Assembly (NCBI RefSeq): GCF_000003605.2
Contig: NW_003155239.1
Location: 266,290 to 323,677, forward strand
Length of the DNA: 57,388 bases
From: Saccoglossus kowalevskii
Taxonomy: Eukaryota; Hemichordata; Enteropneusta; Harrimaniidae
Direction of reading: 5' to 3'
The translations under genes and the position numbers were made by a program. Below, one piece after another: positions 34,648 to 44,583 of the stretch; positions within the stretch are counted from its first letter, which is position 1; every line of letters starts with the position of its first letter. The notes under the pieces are model-generated. The model had not been told where the DNA came from. It saw nothing but the letters and a program-made list of their open reading frames with translations, and made no database searches.

Positions 34648-36516
34648 CTTCCTCTAACCACTCAATAGTTGTCAATAGCAGGGCTTCCACTAACCTCTCA
34701 CTAGTTGCCAATGGCAGGGCTTCCAGTAACCCCTCACTAGTTGCCAATGACAGGGCTTCCACTAACCCCTCACTAGTTACCAATGGCAGGGCTTCCACTA
34801 ACCCCTCACTAGTTGCCAATGACAGGGCTTCCACTAACCCCTCACTAGTTGCCAATAGCAGGGCTTCCACTAACCCCTCACTAGTTGCCAATGGCAGGGC
34901 TTCCACTAACCCCTCACTAGTTGCCAATGTCAGGGCTTCCACTAACACCTCACTAGTTGCCAATAGCAGGGCTTCCACTAACCCCTCACTAGTTACCAAT
35001 GGCAGGGCTTCCACTAACCCCTCACTAGTTGCCAATGACAGGGCTTCCAGTAACCCTCTCACTAGTTGCCAATGACAGGGCTTCCACTAACCTCTCACTA
35101 GTTGCCAATGGCAGGGCTTCCACTAACCCCTCACTAGTTGCCAATGGCAGGGCTTCCACTAACCCCTCACTAGTTGCCAATGGCAGGGCTTCCACTAACC
35201 CTCTCACTAGTTGCCAATGACAGGGCTTCCACTAACCTCTCACTAGTTGCCAATGGCAGGGCTTCCACTAACCCCTCACTAGTTACCAATGACAGGGCTT
35301 CCACTAACCCCTCACTAGTTGCCAATGGCAGGGCTTCCACTAACCCCCCACTAGTTACCAATGGCAGGGCTTCCACTAACACCTCACTAGTTACCAATGA
35401 CAGGGCTTCCACTAACCCCTCACTAGTTACCAATGGCAGGGCTTCCACTAACCCCTCACTAGTTACCAATGACAGGGCTTCCACTAACCCCTCACTAGTT
35501 GCCAATGGCAGGGCTTCCACTAACCCCCCACTAGTTACCAATGGCAGGGCTTCCACAAACCCCTCACTAGTTGCCAATGGCAGGGCTTCCACTAACCCTC
35601 TCACTAGTTGCCAATAGCAGGGCTTCCACTAACCCCTCACTAGTTGCCAATAGCAGGGCCTCCACTAACCCCTCACTAGTTGCCAATGACAGGGCTTCCA
35701 GTAACCCCTCACTAGTTACCAATGGCAGGGCTTTCACTAACCCCTCACTAGTTGCCAATGACAGGGCTTCCACTAACCCCTCACTAGTTGCCAATGGCAG
35801 GGCTTCCACTAACACCTCACTAGTTACCAATGGCAGGGCTTTCACTAACCCCTCACTAGTTGCCAATGACAGGGCTTCCACTAACCCCTCACTAGTTGCC
35901 AATGGCAGGGCTTCCACTAACCCCTCACTAGTTGCCAATGGCAGGGCTTCCACTAACCCTCTCACTAATTGCCAATGGCAGGGCTTTCACTAACCCCTCA
36001 CTAGTTACCAATGGCAGGGCTTTCACTAACCCCTCACTAGTTGCCAATGACAGGGCTTCCACTAACCCCTCACTAGTTGCCAATGGCAGGGCTTCCACTA
36101 ACCCCTCACTAGTTGCCAATGACAGGGCTTCCAGTAACCCCTCACTAGTTGCCAATGTCAGGGCTTCCACTAACCTCTCACTAGTTGCCAATGGCAGGGC
36201 TTCCACTAACACCTCACTAGTTGCCAATGGCAGGGCTTCCACTATCCCCTCACTAGTTGACAATGGCAGGGCTTCCACTAACCCCTCACTAGTTACCAAT
36301 GGCAGGGCTTCCACTAACACCTCACTAGTTGCCAATGGCAGGGCTTCCACTAACCCCTCACTAGTTGCCAATGGCAGGGCTTCCACTAACACCTCACTAG
36401 TTGCCAATGGCAGGGCTTCCACTAACCCCTCACTAGTTGCCAATGGCAGGGCTTCCACTAACCCCTCACTAGTTGCCAATAGAAGGGCTTCCATTAACCC
36501 CCTCACCAGCCAATAA
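34648..36516. repeat. 36-bp minisatellite, about 52 copies, open on both strands
   Basis: The unit is actagttgccaatggcaggg followed by cttccactaacccctc, 36 bp. Because the unit is a multiple of three and stop-free, it encodes 12-residue repeats on both strands: EALPLATSEGLV on the minus and ASTNPSLVANGR on the plus. At least four units carry a +1 base (aaccctctcactag near 35052, 35198, 35594 and 35955), which breaks both reading frames. There is no start, splice or codon bias favouring one strand, so it is called a non-coding minisatellite. Variant positions (gacagg/ggcagg/agcagg, gttgcc/gttacc) recur in blocks, indicating higher-order duplication. Confidence 0.95.
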
Positions 36517-37480
36517 TGAATTAATTTTAGATTTGGCTACCACAAATCGCATTTTTCACTAAAATTAAAAAAGAGGAATTTCAACCAAATATTCTTTAGA
36601 AGTAATTATTATTTATAAACATGTCAAAACCCAGTAGAAAATTAAATTAGACATCAGAAAAAAATGTTTTGTGGTAAATAACTGTTACATATAGAATAGT
36701 GGTATGCGAATCAGACAAATACTGTGATCTTCTATAATATTAGCATCATTTGCCAAGTGATGAAACAAATCGCGTAGTATTCTGCACCATGTCAAAAACT
36801 ATATCACTATTAGCTGAAGCCCAGCTCACATAAACTAATATATAATGAAGAATCTGGTAAATAGGTGTGAAAAAGAAATCTTCTTTTAACAGAAGAGATG
36901 CACTTTTGATCACTAAATTTGTTTTGCAAAATGATGAAGTAACAAATTGAGTCTCAGATCTATGTCTGCTTTCAAATTACAAGCTCTGAAATATTTATAT
37001 TCCTGACTTATAGTGGCTTTTTTTTACCTTTTATGCTGTTTTTGTGAAAACAAATGCAGACAATATAAATCCAGAATGCATTTTGCATCCCATGATACTA
37101 TTGTGAACAATTTCAGCAAGCTATAACTTTGAAATTTTGAGTACGCACAATGAAATGTTTTTTTACAAGAGATTCTCCATTGCATCAGCAGTTAAATAAA
37201 CAATATTCCATAATATATGTGTGTGTTTTCTCCTGTAAGCTTTCAGAAGATGTACAAATAGGTTGAGTAATGAATAGACACTGGTTTTATACATGTACAA
37301 GATTTCTCTGAATGGTACCTCAACATGCCACAGGACTTAGATGTGTATATGGAAATAATCCCTTTTTTAAAAGGCATGTCATTTTAGAAAAATATTTCAG
37401 CAAGATTTTACTTAGTGAAAACCATCCAGTTTTGTATTGGTGAATTAACTCTAGTTTGTTTTGTAATCCTTTTTGTGGAG

Positions 37481-37540
37481 GATGCCTGGTGGTTGACTGC
37501 AAGATGTGCTATGCGTAAAGTAGGGTATTTGAGGCTGTGT
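37481..37540 (+). CDS. Possible plus-strand exon (60 nt)
   Basis: A strong donor (CTGTGT|gtaagt, GT at 37541-37542) closes an open frame DAWWLTARCAMRKVGYLRLC that starts after a moderate acceptor (ttttgtggag). It would be nested on the opposite strand in an intron of the large minus-strand gene. Low support. Confidence 0.22.
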
Positions 37541-37885
37541 GTAAGTACTGGTTTGAATTATGCATGCAGAACAGATTTACTTTCATTAACATTGTTTGTC
37601 CTTCTGTTGTTTGTATTTGTGTTATTCACTTATACTAGATGTGAGAACTCATCTATACCTTCCCAGTATTACCATTACCAGCATGCTTGAATCAGGCTTT
37701 TTTGAATATTGCAATGAGTGACTCTTTTCAACTTTTGAAAATTGTGGGCACCACACTCTAAATGTCAACGAGATTTGTTTTTTTATTTTTTCACATTATC
37801 ATTTATGGATAGCATATTTGACTAACTCAAATGTTGGTGTCTTTAACATATCAACTCTGATGCTGTTTTTGCCCCATTCATTCAG

Positions 37886-38024
37886 TGGAGGCTTTCAGCA
37901 AGCAATGCGTTTAACTATGAGTGACAGTTGTAATTATTTCAAAAAGGCTGGAGTATGTTATCACAGCGTAGCCACCCGCTATAGACTAACATCACCGTGT
38001 GAAAAGAGAAGAAAACATTACTGA
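37886..38024 (+). CDS. Possible plus-strand terminal exon with poly(A) signal
   Basis: A very good acceptor (tgctgtttttgccccattcattcag, AG at 37884-37885) opens a 45-codon frame including QQAMRLTMSDSCNYFKKAGV. It ends in a basic tail (EKRRKHY) and TGA at 38022-38024. AATAAA follows at 38088-38093. The combination is suggestive of a last exon, but its phase does not match the candidate at 37481-37540 and no homologue is recognised. Confidence 0.28.
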
Positions 38025-38722
38025 AGTTATTTATTAACATAATGTGTTTTTTAACATGCATACCATACATGTAGTGAGCATTTCTAAAATAAACATAGAC
38101 CCACCTTTTGTGTACACACAAGTCTGTTGGCAGGCGTCTTACAGTATAGTGTTATTTCAAGTCAAATATAGCAAAGTATCTTGATTACTGCTTTAAACAC
38201 CCTAAATTACTGCAAAGGTTAAACAGCTTGTTGGGTGAAGTACATGCACTGAATGTTAACAGAATTTTGCACCAAATGAGCATTTTAACAGTTTCCATTC
38301 TCCAGTTTCTCACTTTAATAATTTTTTCTCCCATATGTTATAAAGTATATTGAAATAACTACACGCTATTTTTGTGTGTTTTACACAATGCATGAGTTCA
38401 CATAATCTTAATTTAGCTGAAGTGCCAACAATCTCATATTGAGAAATAGACTTTCTTTCAAATTAGCGACATCTCGAATTAGCGAAGTTACAGTTTGGCT
38501 AAATTACTGGTAGCTAAAATACCATACTAGCTAAAAAGACACGTTTTACAGTAGACCTATACACATTTGTCTTCAAGGGTATCTTAGATTCATAATAACT
38601 ATCTAGTAAAATTGAAATCAAGTATAGAGAAACAACTGTAAACAGACTTAAATTTGGAGGACGAATTATATGGGTTAGGGAAAATCATGAAATATTATAG
38701 CAGGATTTTACTCCGAGCGTCT

Positions 38723-38968
38723 TAACCTTTTCACCACCAGTTCCCTCTTTTCATCACAAATTCACAAAATAGTTCTGTTTATAGTCTGCACTTTCCTTCA
38801 GAAGATTGGGACAAAAATAGCCAAATGTTTTGAGTAAAACTGAAAATTGACTCAAATTTTGTCTGTTAGCTTCAAAATTAGGGTTTATTTCCAGAAATAT
38901 TGAAGAACACAAGTAAAAAAAACATGCAAACAAATTTTGGCTGAGAAAGTCTTGTGGTGAAAAGATTA
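38723..38968. mobile_element. MITE family B, complete copy
   Basis: It begins TAACCTTTTCACCACCAG and ends CTTGTGGTGAAAAGATTA. It is collinear with 7754-7992 over nearly its whole length. Confidence 0.85.
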
Positions 38969-39343
38969 AAACAAAGGTGACTTTTCATGAAATTGTGTTG
39001 TTACAAACACTCCTTATTAAATAGTGAGTTCACAGCATTACACTGAATTATTTTTATCCACATGTTTTGAAAAGTAAATGTTACTTGTAGTAAATTTAAA
39101 ACAACAGAACACATGTATTTATTATATTTCTTAGACATTGACATTTCAATGTTTATTTACTTTATGGAGTTCATGCAGAATTTTGAATAAATGACTGTTA
39201 TTCTAATCTCATATATCAATTTGATTCCTAGTATAACATTACGCAAACCAAGTCATGATCAATATCTTTGAAGTGATAAATATTTGTCTAACCGACAGAA
39301 AAAGACAGAAAAACGGTTCAAAGTTTCTCATAAGATGTTGTAC

Positions 39344-39425
39344 TTGTGGACGACCACAGTTTTTGAACAACTTGATGTAATGCTCAGAACTATATTGTTC
39401 CCTGTGATTTAATCCAATGTGACAA
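39344..39425 (-). CDS. Coding exon of the large minus-strand gene (82 nt, phase 2 to 0)
   Basis: The acceptor is very strong (attcctagttttcatctttctag, AG at 39426-39427). The frame reads CHIGLNHREQYSSEHYIKLF then KNCGRPQ, and remains open past the chosen donor (ACAA|gtacaa, GT at 39342-39343) as far as about 39239, so the exon may be longer. With this donor it exits in phase 0, fitting exon 33606-33715. Family unknown. Confidence 0.48.
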
Positions 39426-39511
39426 CTAGAAAGATGAAAACTAGGAATTGTCACTTGGGGATCACCACATTTCAATTTTCTTGAAATAATAATACAATAG
39501 TTTCTTTCAGT

Positions 39512-39684
39512 TTGAAATGTAAACACTAGGGGGGGGGGGGGGGCTTAACATTACCCAATANNNNNNNNNNNNNNNNNNNNNNNNNNNNNNNNNNNNNNNN
39601 NNNNNNNNNNNNNNNNNNNNNNNNNNNNNNNNNNNNNTTGAAATGTAACACTAGGGGGGGGGGGGGGCTTAACATTACCCAATA
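39512..39684. other. Assembly gap (39561-39637) flanked by a direct duplication
   Basis: Bases 39512-39560 and 39638-39684 are almost the same 47-49-bp sequence: ttgaaatgtaacacta, a poly-G run, then cttaacattacccaata. They flank 77 Ns. The two sides differ only by one A and the poly-G length. This is the signature of two contig ends that overlap at a homopolymer but were scaffolded apart. The real genome probably has one copy and no gap. Confidence 0.9.
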
Positions 39685-40127
39685 AGAACATTGGTGTATG
39701 TGTATTTAGAGAGTACAGGTATGTAGAAATCCTAAAGTTTTTTTTTTCATGGAAAAAGCTCATTTCCCATGTGAATTTACCTTTACTTATCAGAGACAAC
39801 TAAATACTTGTGGAGCACTGATCTTATTTGAAACAGCGCCCTCTGTGTAGCAGTTGAAACATGAGCTAGGGGTAGTGTTGGGACTGGTTTGGTGAGGGGG
39901 GGGTTCTTTCAAATATCTTTAAAACGGTATATGAAAGACAAATATAAATACACAAAATTACCCATTTTAGTATTTTCTACATTCTAGCACAGGCCCAAAA
40001 AAGGATGAATCCAAACTATACAATTTGTATGTAATGAGTGATTAAAATGTGATAATAATCTGAATAATGTTCTGAGATGTATTAAGAGATATTATGTTCA
40101 ACACAGAAATTAGGTAAACTGGTCCAC

Positions 40128-40154
40128 CTGAGCTAGCTATACCCATATGGCTAC
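40128..40154 (-). CDS. Micro-exon candidate (27 nt, phase 1 to 1)
   Basis: A very strong acceptor (tagactacatctgtttgcag, AG at 40155-40156) and donor CTCAG|gtggac. The only open frame is SHMGIASS. Entry phase fits exon 41422-41452. Confidence 0.33.
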
Positions 40155-40519
40155 CTGCAAACAGATGTAGTCTATACTGTAACATAAACAGCTGGTAGCA
40201 ATTCTCAATGGAGGATGAGAATTCAAAACAAACAAATCCAAATCAACAAACTCCATCCTGAATCTATCCATTTGTAGCATATTATGCGGTATTCTTTAAG
40301 CCCATTAGAAGGTTTCACCAGGAGAATATGGTTGAATCTTTATAATGTCTGGTATGGTGACTCTATTTTTGTTTAAAGGCAATGGTACAGAATGACAAGG
40401 ATGATGGGATTTTTTACATACATTAAGGACAGTCGGCATATACAATGCATATAATTGACAGTTTGACATAACTAAAACCATTTATCAAATTAATATACCC
40501 CCCGGTAGATTTTTTTAAA

Positions 40520-40728
40520 TACTGTAAAACCATTTATTTTCATTAACATTTAATTTTACTATTTTGATGTTTTGAGCTTATTTACTGTGTTTTAATTTTA
40601 TGAATTTGCCAAGAAACAATGAGTTTTATTGTTATTTTACATGTTCACGTAGAATTAATTTAGCAGGTTTTACTTATCAGCAAAAATAGCAAAATTAAAA
40701 CCCAGTGAATAATTAATGTATTTACAGT
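40520..40728. mobile_element. MITE family G ('CTGTAAAACC') copy
   Basis: The left end is tactgtaaaaccatttattt and the right end is ...aatgtatttacagt, with the family block 'aaacccagtgaatA'. A sister copy is 48438-48648. Fragments near 34450-34540 and 10405-10520 share 'attttactgatagcaaaat...cccagtaaatatgtaaa' or 'tcaatttaacagattttaatc'. The ends resemble family A (CTGTARAA), suggesting a common transposase. Confidence 0.65.
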
Positions 40729-40856
40729 GGCATTAAAACTTTCCAATATGAAAATATGTTCCATGTATGCTAAGACAAAAAAAATAGATCTGTTCCAGGT
40801 ACAAAGTTTCTTAAAAAAAACGTTTCAGTGATGTATTTTTTTTTATAAATGAAATA

Positions 40857-41080
40857 TTTAACTCTTTGAGTGCTAAAGTAAACTTCAGGCACCATTCACA
40901 AACTAGTTGCATTTATAGTCTGCTCTTTCCTATTTGAAATGTTTTTTGATTAAAAACTAGAAGCAACACCACATTTTGTCTGTTTGGTTCAAAATTGAGA
41001 TTGAATTCAGTGAGAATTACAGAAAATATGATCAAATTTATTAAAATTAAGCGGGAAACAAACTTTATGCTCAAAAGGTT
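40857..41080. mobile_element. MITE family B-related copy, reverse orientation
   Basis: It begins tttaactctttgagtgctaa. Internal blocks 'ttgattaaaaactag' and 'ttgaattcagtgagaattacagaaaatatgatcaaatt' are the complement of those in 14202-14405 and 26846-27060. Confidence 0.65.
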
Positions 41081-41206
41081 TTGAAAGTCATTCGCATGAA
41101 TGAACATGACATAGTGCCACCAATGGCAGGCACATTCCCTTCCATTTTTCAAATAAATAACAACTTCTAAGTACAGCATTTCAAACTGATGCATGTACCA
41201 CACACT

Positions 41207-41359
41207 ATACCATATTTAGTCTATTAGTAGTGCATGAGATTATGTAAATAGAGTCTGTGGTCAAAATAAAAGATAATTTGATAATCCAGTTAACAATTTA
41301 TGCAATTTAATTTACGTGTGCTTCTATTGAAGATGCTTTTAATAAAATAAATATGGTAT
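41207..41359. mobile_element. Small inverted-repeat element (ATACCATATTTA ends)
   Basis: ATACCATATTTAGTCTATTA at the left and TTTTAATAAAATAAATATGGTAT at the right form imperfect inverted ends around about 110 bp. A related copy is at 22564-22725. Confidence 0.6.
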
Positions 41360-41421
41360 TTTTCTTAACATAACCTTAACACTGTGGGTTCCGCATAGTT
41401 GTATTTTTAGGGAATGCTCAC

Positions 41422-41452
41422 CAGTCAGTTGCTTAATATCTCCTTTTGAAAT
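41422..41452 (-). CDS. Micro-exon candidate (31 nt, phase 0 to 1)
   Basis: The acceptor is atggtgtttgaacaacag (AG at 41453-41454) and the donor is ACTG|gtgagc. The only open frame is ISKGDIKQLT. Fits exon 42206-42247 in phase 0. Confidence 0.35.
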
Positions 41453-41776
41453 CTGTTGTTCAAACACCATTTGATTTGAACTCAGGGCATACCTATTTAG
41501 GATCTACCAGAGTTAACCCATAAAAGATGGTTACTGGTACTCCATATTTTGCACTTGATATCGTTGTTTACTTTGAAATAAAAATATTGTCTGACACCAT
41601 TTTGAAGAGACTGAAGCATGTTGTCAATTAGGTGTAGAATTCCAAGTCAATGTGGCAAAAGGCAAAAACCTCATATTAAAGTACTCAAGCCAATAAAAAA
41701 CTGGGCCTAAATGTTAAGCTAATCACTGTGACTTCACTGTAAAATTTCACAAATATTTAATATTAATTTATTATTA

Positions 41777-41940
41777 CTGTAAAATACTTTTTTTTTTAGC
41801 TGGAATTAATTTTCGCTGATAAGACTTTTTGGATGTTTTGTATGGAATTTATTTTCACTGATTGTTGACGAGTTGAATGTAAAATATAGGAAAAAAGGTA
41901 TATTCGCTGGATTTTATTTTAAATGAATCATATTTTACAG
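41777..41940. mobile_element. MITE family A, copy with shortened right arm
   Basis: CTGTAAAATAC...tttagctggaattaattttcgctg at the left; the right end reads ...atcatattttacag with TA flanks on both sides. The middle is collinear with 22727-22934 and 43364-43530. Confidence 0.75.
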
Positions 41941-42205
41941 TATGCAGTTCAACAGCCACACCCAATTACAGATCTGGGATGAGGTTGGTGTTTTGCAATG
42001 AGAATGGTGCTTTGCAATAATCAGGTACTAGTTGCAACATAGATACTGTGTTTTTTTGTGTGCACTGAGAGCAAGAACAGCACATGTAACCAACAGCTTT
42101 ATGCCTCCTCTGAATGTAGGGCATTATGCCAACTGTGAGTTTGGCAAGAGAGTAGAATGTACTGTTTTCACTGATTGTGCAGCTGACCACCAAAGTCAAA
42201 CTCAC

Positions 42206-42247
42206 CATCTTCCTGACGTTGGGTGGGACACAATAACCATGCATCAC
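42206..42247 (-). CDS. Candidate coding exon (42 nt)
   Basis: A good acceptor (aaatttgtagctttag, AG at 42248-42249) and a consensus donor (GATG|gtgagt). In phase 0 it reads VMHGYCVPPNVRKM, which joins exon 41422-41452. A second frame is also open. This is the furthest-upstream coding exon of the large minus-strand gene that I can propose. Confidence 0.38.
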
Positions 42248-42978
42248 CTAAAGCTACAAATTTAAAGATTTTCCCCAAAATATGAAATAACAATTAAAGG
42301 GCGGTAGTCGTCGGACTGCGTCTTGTTCAATATGGGACTCATAGCGATGTATACAACGCGTGTAAAATACATTGTTTATTTACATGAAATTATAACACGC
42401 GCTGCGCAACAACCACCGTGCTTTAAACATGAAAAATAAAGTCAGTTTTGATTTAAATAAAAATCTGAATGACAGACATTTCATATCCTAAAGCATCTGC
42501 TAATTCACTCTTTATACAAACATAAATAGGTCCCTCATATTAGTGTGTTGACATTAGCTAGAAACATAATTTCAACGACTCAGGAGAAATTCATAGTCAC
42601 CAAAGACTAATAAATCGTGCAGGAATCATCAACATGTGAGTACAGTAGAGTTTTTAATTTCTATTGCATTTGGCTATTATTATTTGATTACTTTGAACTC
42701 TCCGGGAGCACATGGCCGGATACATCACAGGGGAGAAATTAAATCCCAGGCTATGTACATATATGTAAACTACATTTTGATAGCTCGGGTTATTATTCTG
42801 AGTTCATACTAAATATAGAAAGATTTGCAAAAAACACAGCTATAATGACATGGCATGGCATGGGTAAAATCTTTAGAATGTTACACTATTGGGTTATAAA
42901 GTGAGAACACTCAATTGCTGCTTATTGCAACTACTGGGTAGTTGCAAGAACACCCAAGTGGAAGAAGCTTATTCAGAT

Positions 42979-42993
42979 AGCGCCCTCTAGTGG
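42979..42993 (-). promoter_or_regulatory. CTCF-like motif
   Basis: The minus strand reads CCACTAGAGGGCGCT, which fits the CTCF core consensus CCASYAGRKGGCRSY at every position. CTCF is conserved in most bilaterians, so an insulator or loop-anchor role is possible. Weaker relatives (AGAGGGCGCTAT) are near 47635, and GAGGGCGCT near 31090 and 44283, so a repeat-borne motif is the alternative. Confidence 0.45.
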
Positions 42994-43363
42994 TGTTAAT
43001 TTGAATTGTTTATATCTCTTATTTACTTTGTGTCCTTAGACAATAAACTTGTAATAACAGTTTGGTGAAGTTGGCTTTTAGTTTATGTATCAGGCATGAT
43101 AAACTATCAAGTTTGTAAACTGTTTGAGCTCTACTGGGAAAAATTTATGTTTGAAAAACTTTTATGTCATACAAAATAAGACCTTAATTTACTTCTAGAG
43201 ACTTGTTAGAAAGATCCAGTAAATTTAACAAGTATATTGAATCAAGGTCTGATTACGTAATTTAAATTTTTAGGTTTGTTCGAGCCAATCAATTTAATAG
43301 TCATCATGGTTTCTGTGATCTGACTATCACTGTGCCAGTGCAGACATAAGAGTGAGGGGTATA

Positions 43364-43530
43364 CTGCAAAATACTTTATTTTAGCTGGAATAAATTTTCG
43401 CTGAAAAGACTTTTTGGGTGTTTTGTATGTAATTTATTAATATTCACTGATTTTTGATGACTTGAATGTAAAATATAGGGAAAAAGGTATATTTGCTGGA
43501 TTATATTGATTCAACGAAAATAACGAAATT
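43364..43530. mobile_element. MITE family A, partial copy
   Basis: CTGCAAAATACTTTATTTTA at the left and the shared interior 'gactttttgggtgttttgtatg...gtaaaatatagg.aaaaaggtatatt'. The right arm decays into 'caacgaaaataacgaaatt' and ends beside another element. Confidence 0.7.
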
Positions 43531-43540
43531 AGTATTACAT

Positions 43541-43741
43541 TTATCATATACCTTGTATTGCCCGGCCTCGTAACACTATGGGAAGTGCGCCCTCATACCA
43601 GTGCAATCATTTCCCATATCACGCCTGGCCCAGCATGTTCTGTTTTCATCAATCAAAAAATAACGCGTCATTCTATATTACACCTTTTGTTTAAAGTCAC
43701 ACCATGGTGAAACTGTAATTACATATACGGTATATGATAAA
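43541..43741. mobile_element. Small element with TTTATCATATAC inverted ends
   Basis: 'tttatcatatacc' at the left pairs with 'ggtatatgataaa' at the right, about 200 bp apart. The interior is CpG-rich. This argues against reading its internal splice-like sites as an exon. Confidence 0.55.
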
Positions 43742-43751
43742 CCATTTATGG

Positions 43752-43785
43752 ACTGGATACGGCTTTTGCAAAAGCCAAATCCAGT
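43752..43785. repeat. 34-bp hairpin-forming palindrome
   Basis: ACTGGATACGGCTTTTG is followed directly by CAAAAGCCAAATCCAGT, two 17-nt arms with two mismatches and no loop. It lies 10 bp from the end of the element at 43541-43741. Confidence 0.8.
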
Positions 43786-44583
43786 TCATTAAAAATTATT
43801 GGTCACCATCTGTCCATCCAAATATAGCCATGGTATCCTTCTCTATGACAAAAACAAGTAAATGCTCAGCAATATGATGGCCAAATGAACCATAATCACA
43901 TATATATGACCAAAAACATGATATATCTGTAAAGTATATCAATTAAACTTATAATATGATAGTGTTGAAATTCGAGCATACAGGAAATCAAATCAGGATT
44001 TTGTGGCATCTCTGAAAGCAAAGTCACTAACACTCCAAAACCCAGCTGAAATGTTCACGACTACAAAACTTCATGATTTTTATTGAGAAGTTGGCAATTT
44101 TTTGGGTTTGCGAAAGTGGTTAACAGTGCATTGGTTGTATTGGAATTAGCAGTTGATGACTAAATGTAAATATCACCCACTCTAACAATGCTGTGGGTGC
44201 TGAACTGTCATGCATGTAAGCATATTGTAAGCTTTGCTTTATAACATCAAATGTGTGCTTTGCCATGAGACAGAGATATAGCGCCCTCACAGTTTTATCT
44301 AGTCATTTCTTCCTTTTAGATTGTCTCCTATAAAAAAGGCATGTATGTAACCAAAGTATTTCAGAAAAAGAAATGAAAGATGTTTACCATTGGCACTTCT
44401 TCTTCCTTGTGAGTACGGCCTTGCCTTCATCAATGAAAGCCCATAACAAAACCAATAGAGCGTTCGTCATTATTATATCACGTACATCTAGAGTAATGAG
44501 GAAAGATATAAATTCAGATCAGAATAATTTAAGACTAACAGCTCAAAGAAGAATTCAAAAACATCATTTTCTACCAGAAGTAT

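Larger units (their letters stand above)
33716..39343. other. Presumed intron of the large minus-strand gene, containing the minisatellite
   Basis: It contains a partial MITE G-type element (about 34450-34540), the 36-bp minisatellite (34648-36516), possible plus-strand exons (37481-37540 and 37886-38024) and a MITE B copy (38723-38968). No other exon is supported. Confidence 0.5.

Noticed and set aside
34640-36516. Six long open frames (130-194 codons) on both strands
   Set aside because: They are readings of the 36-bp stop-free minisatellite. Both strands are equally open, frames break at 37-bp units, and there is no start or splice context.
39551-39799. Open frame crossing the N run
   Set aside because: It is held open by unknown bases in a gap that is probably an assembly artefact.
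41966-42265. Long overlapping open frames on both strands
   Set aside because: Only the 42-nt segment between splice sites is plausible; the rest is chance.
43557-43580. Apparent minus-strand exon reading CYEAGQYK with acceptor cttcccatag
   Set aside because: It falls inside a small inverted-repeat element (43541-43741), so the splice-like sites are probably coincidental.
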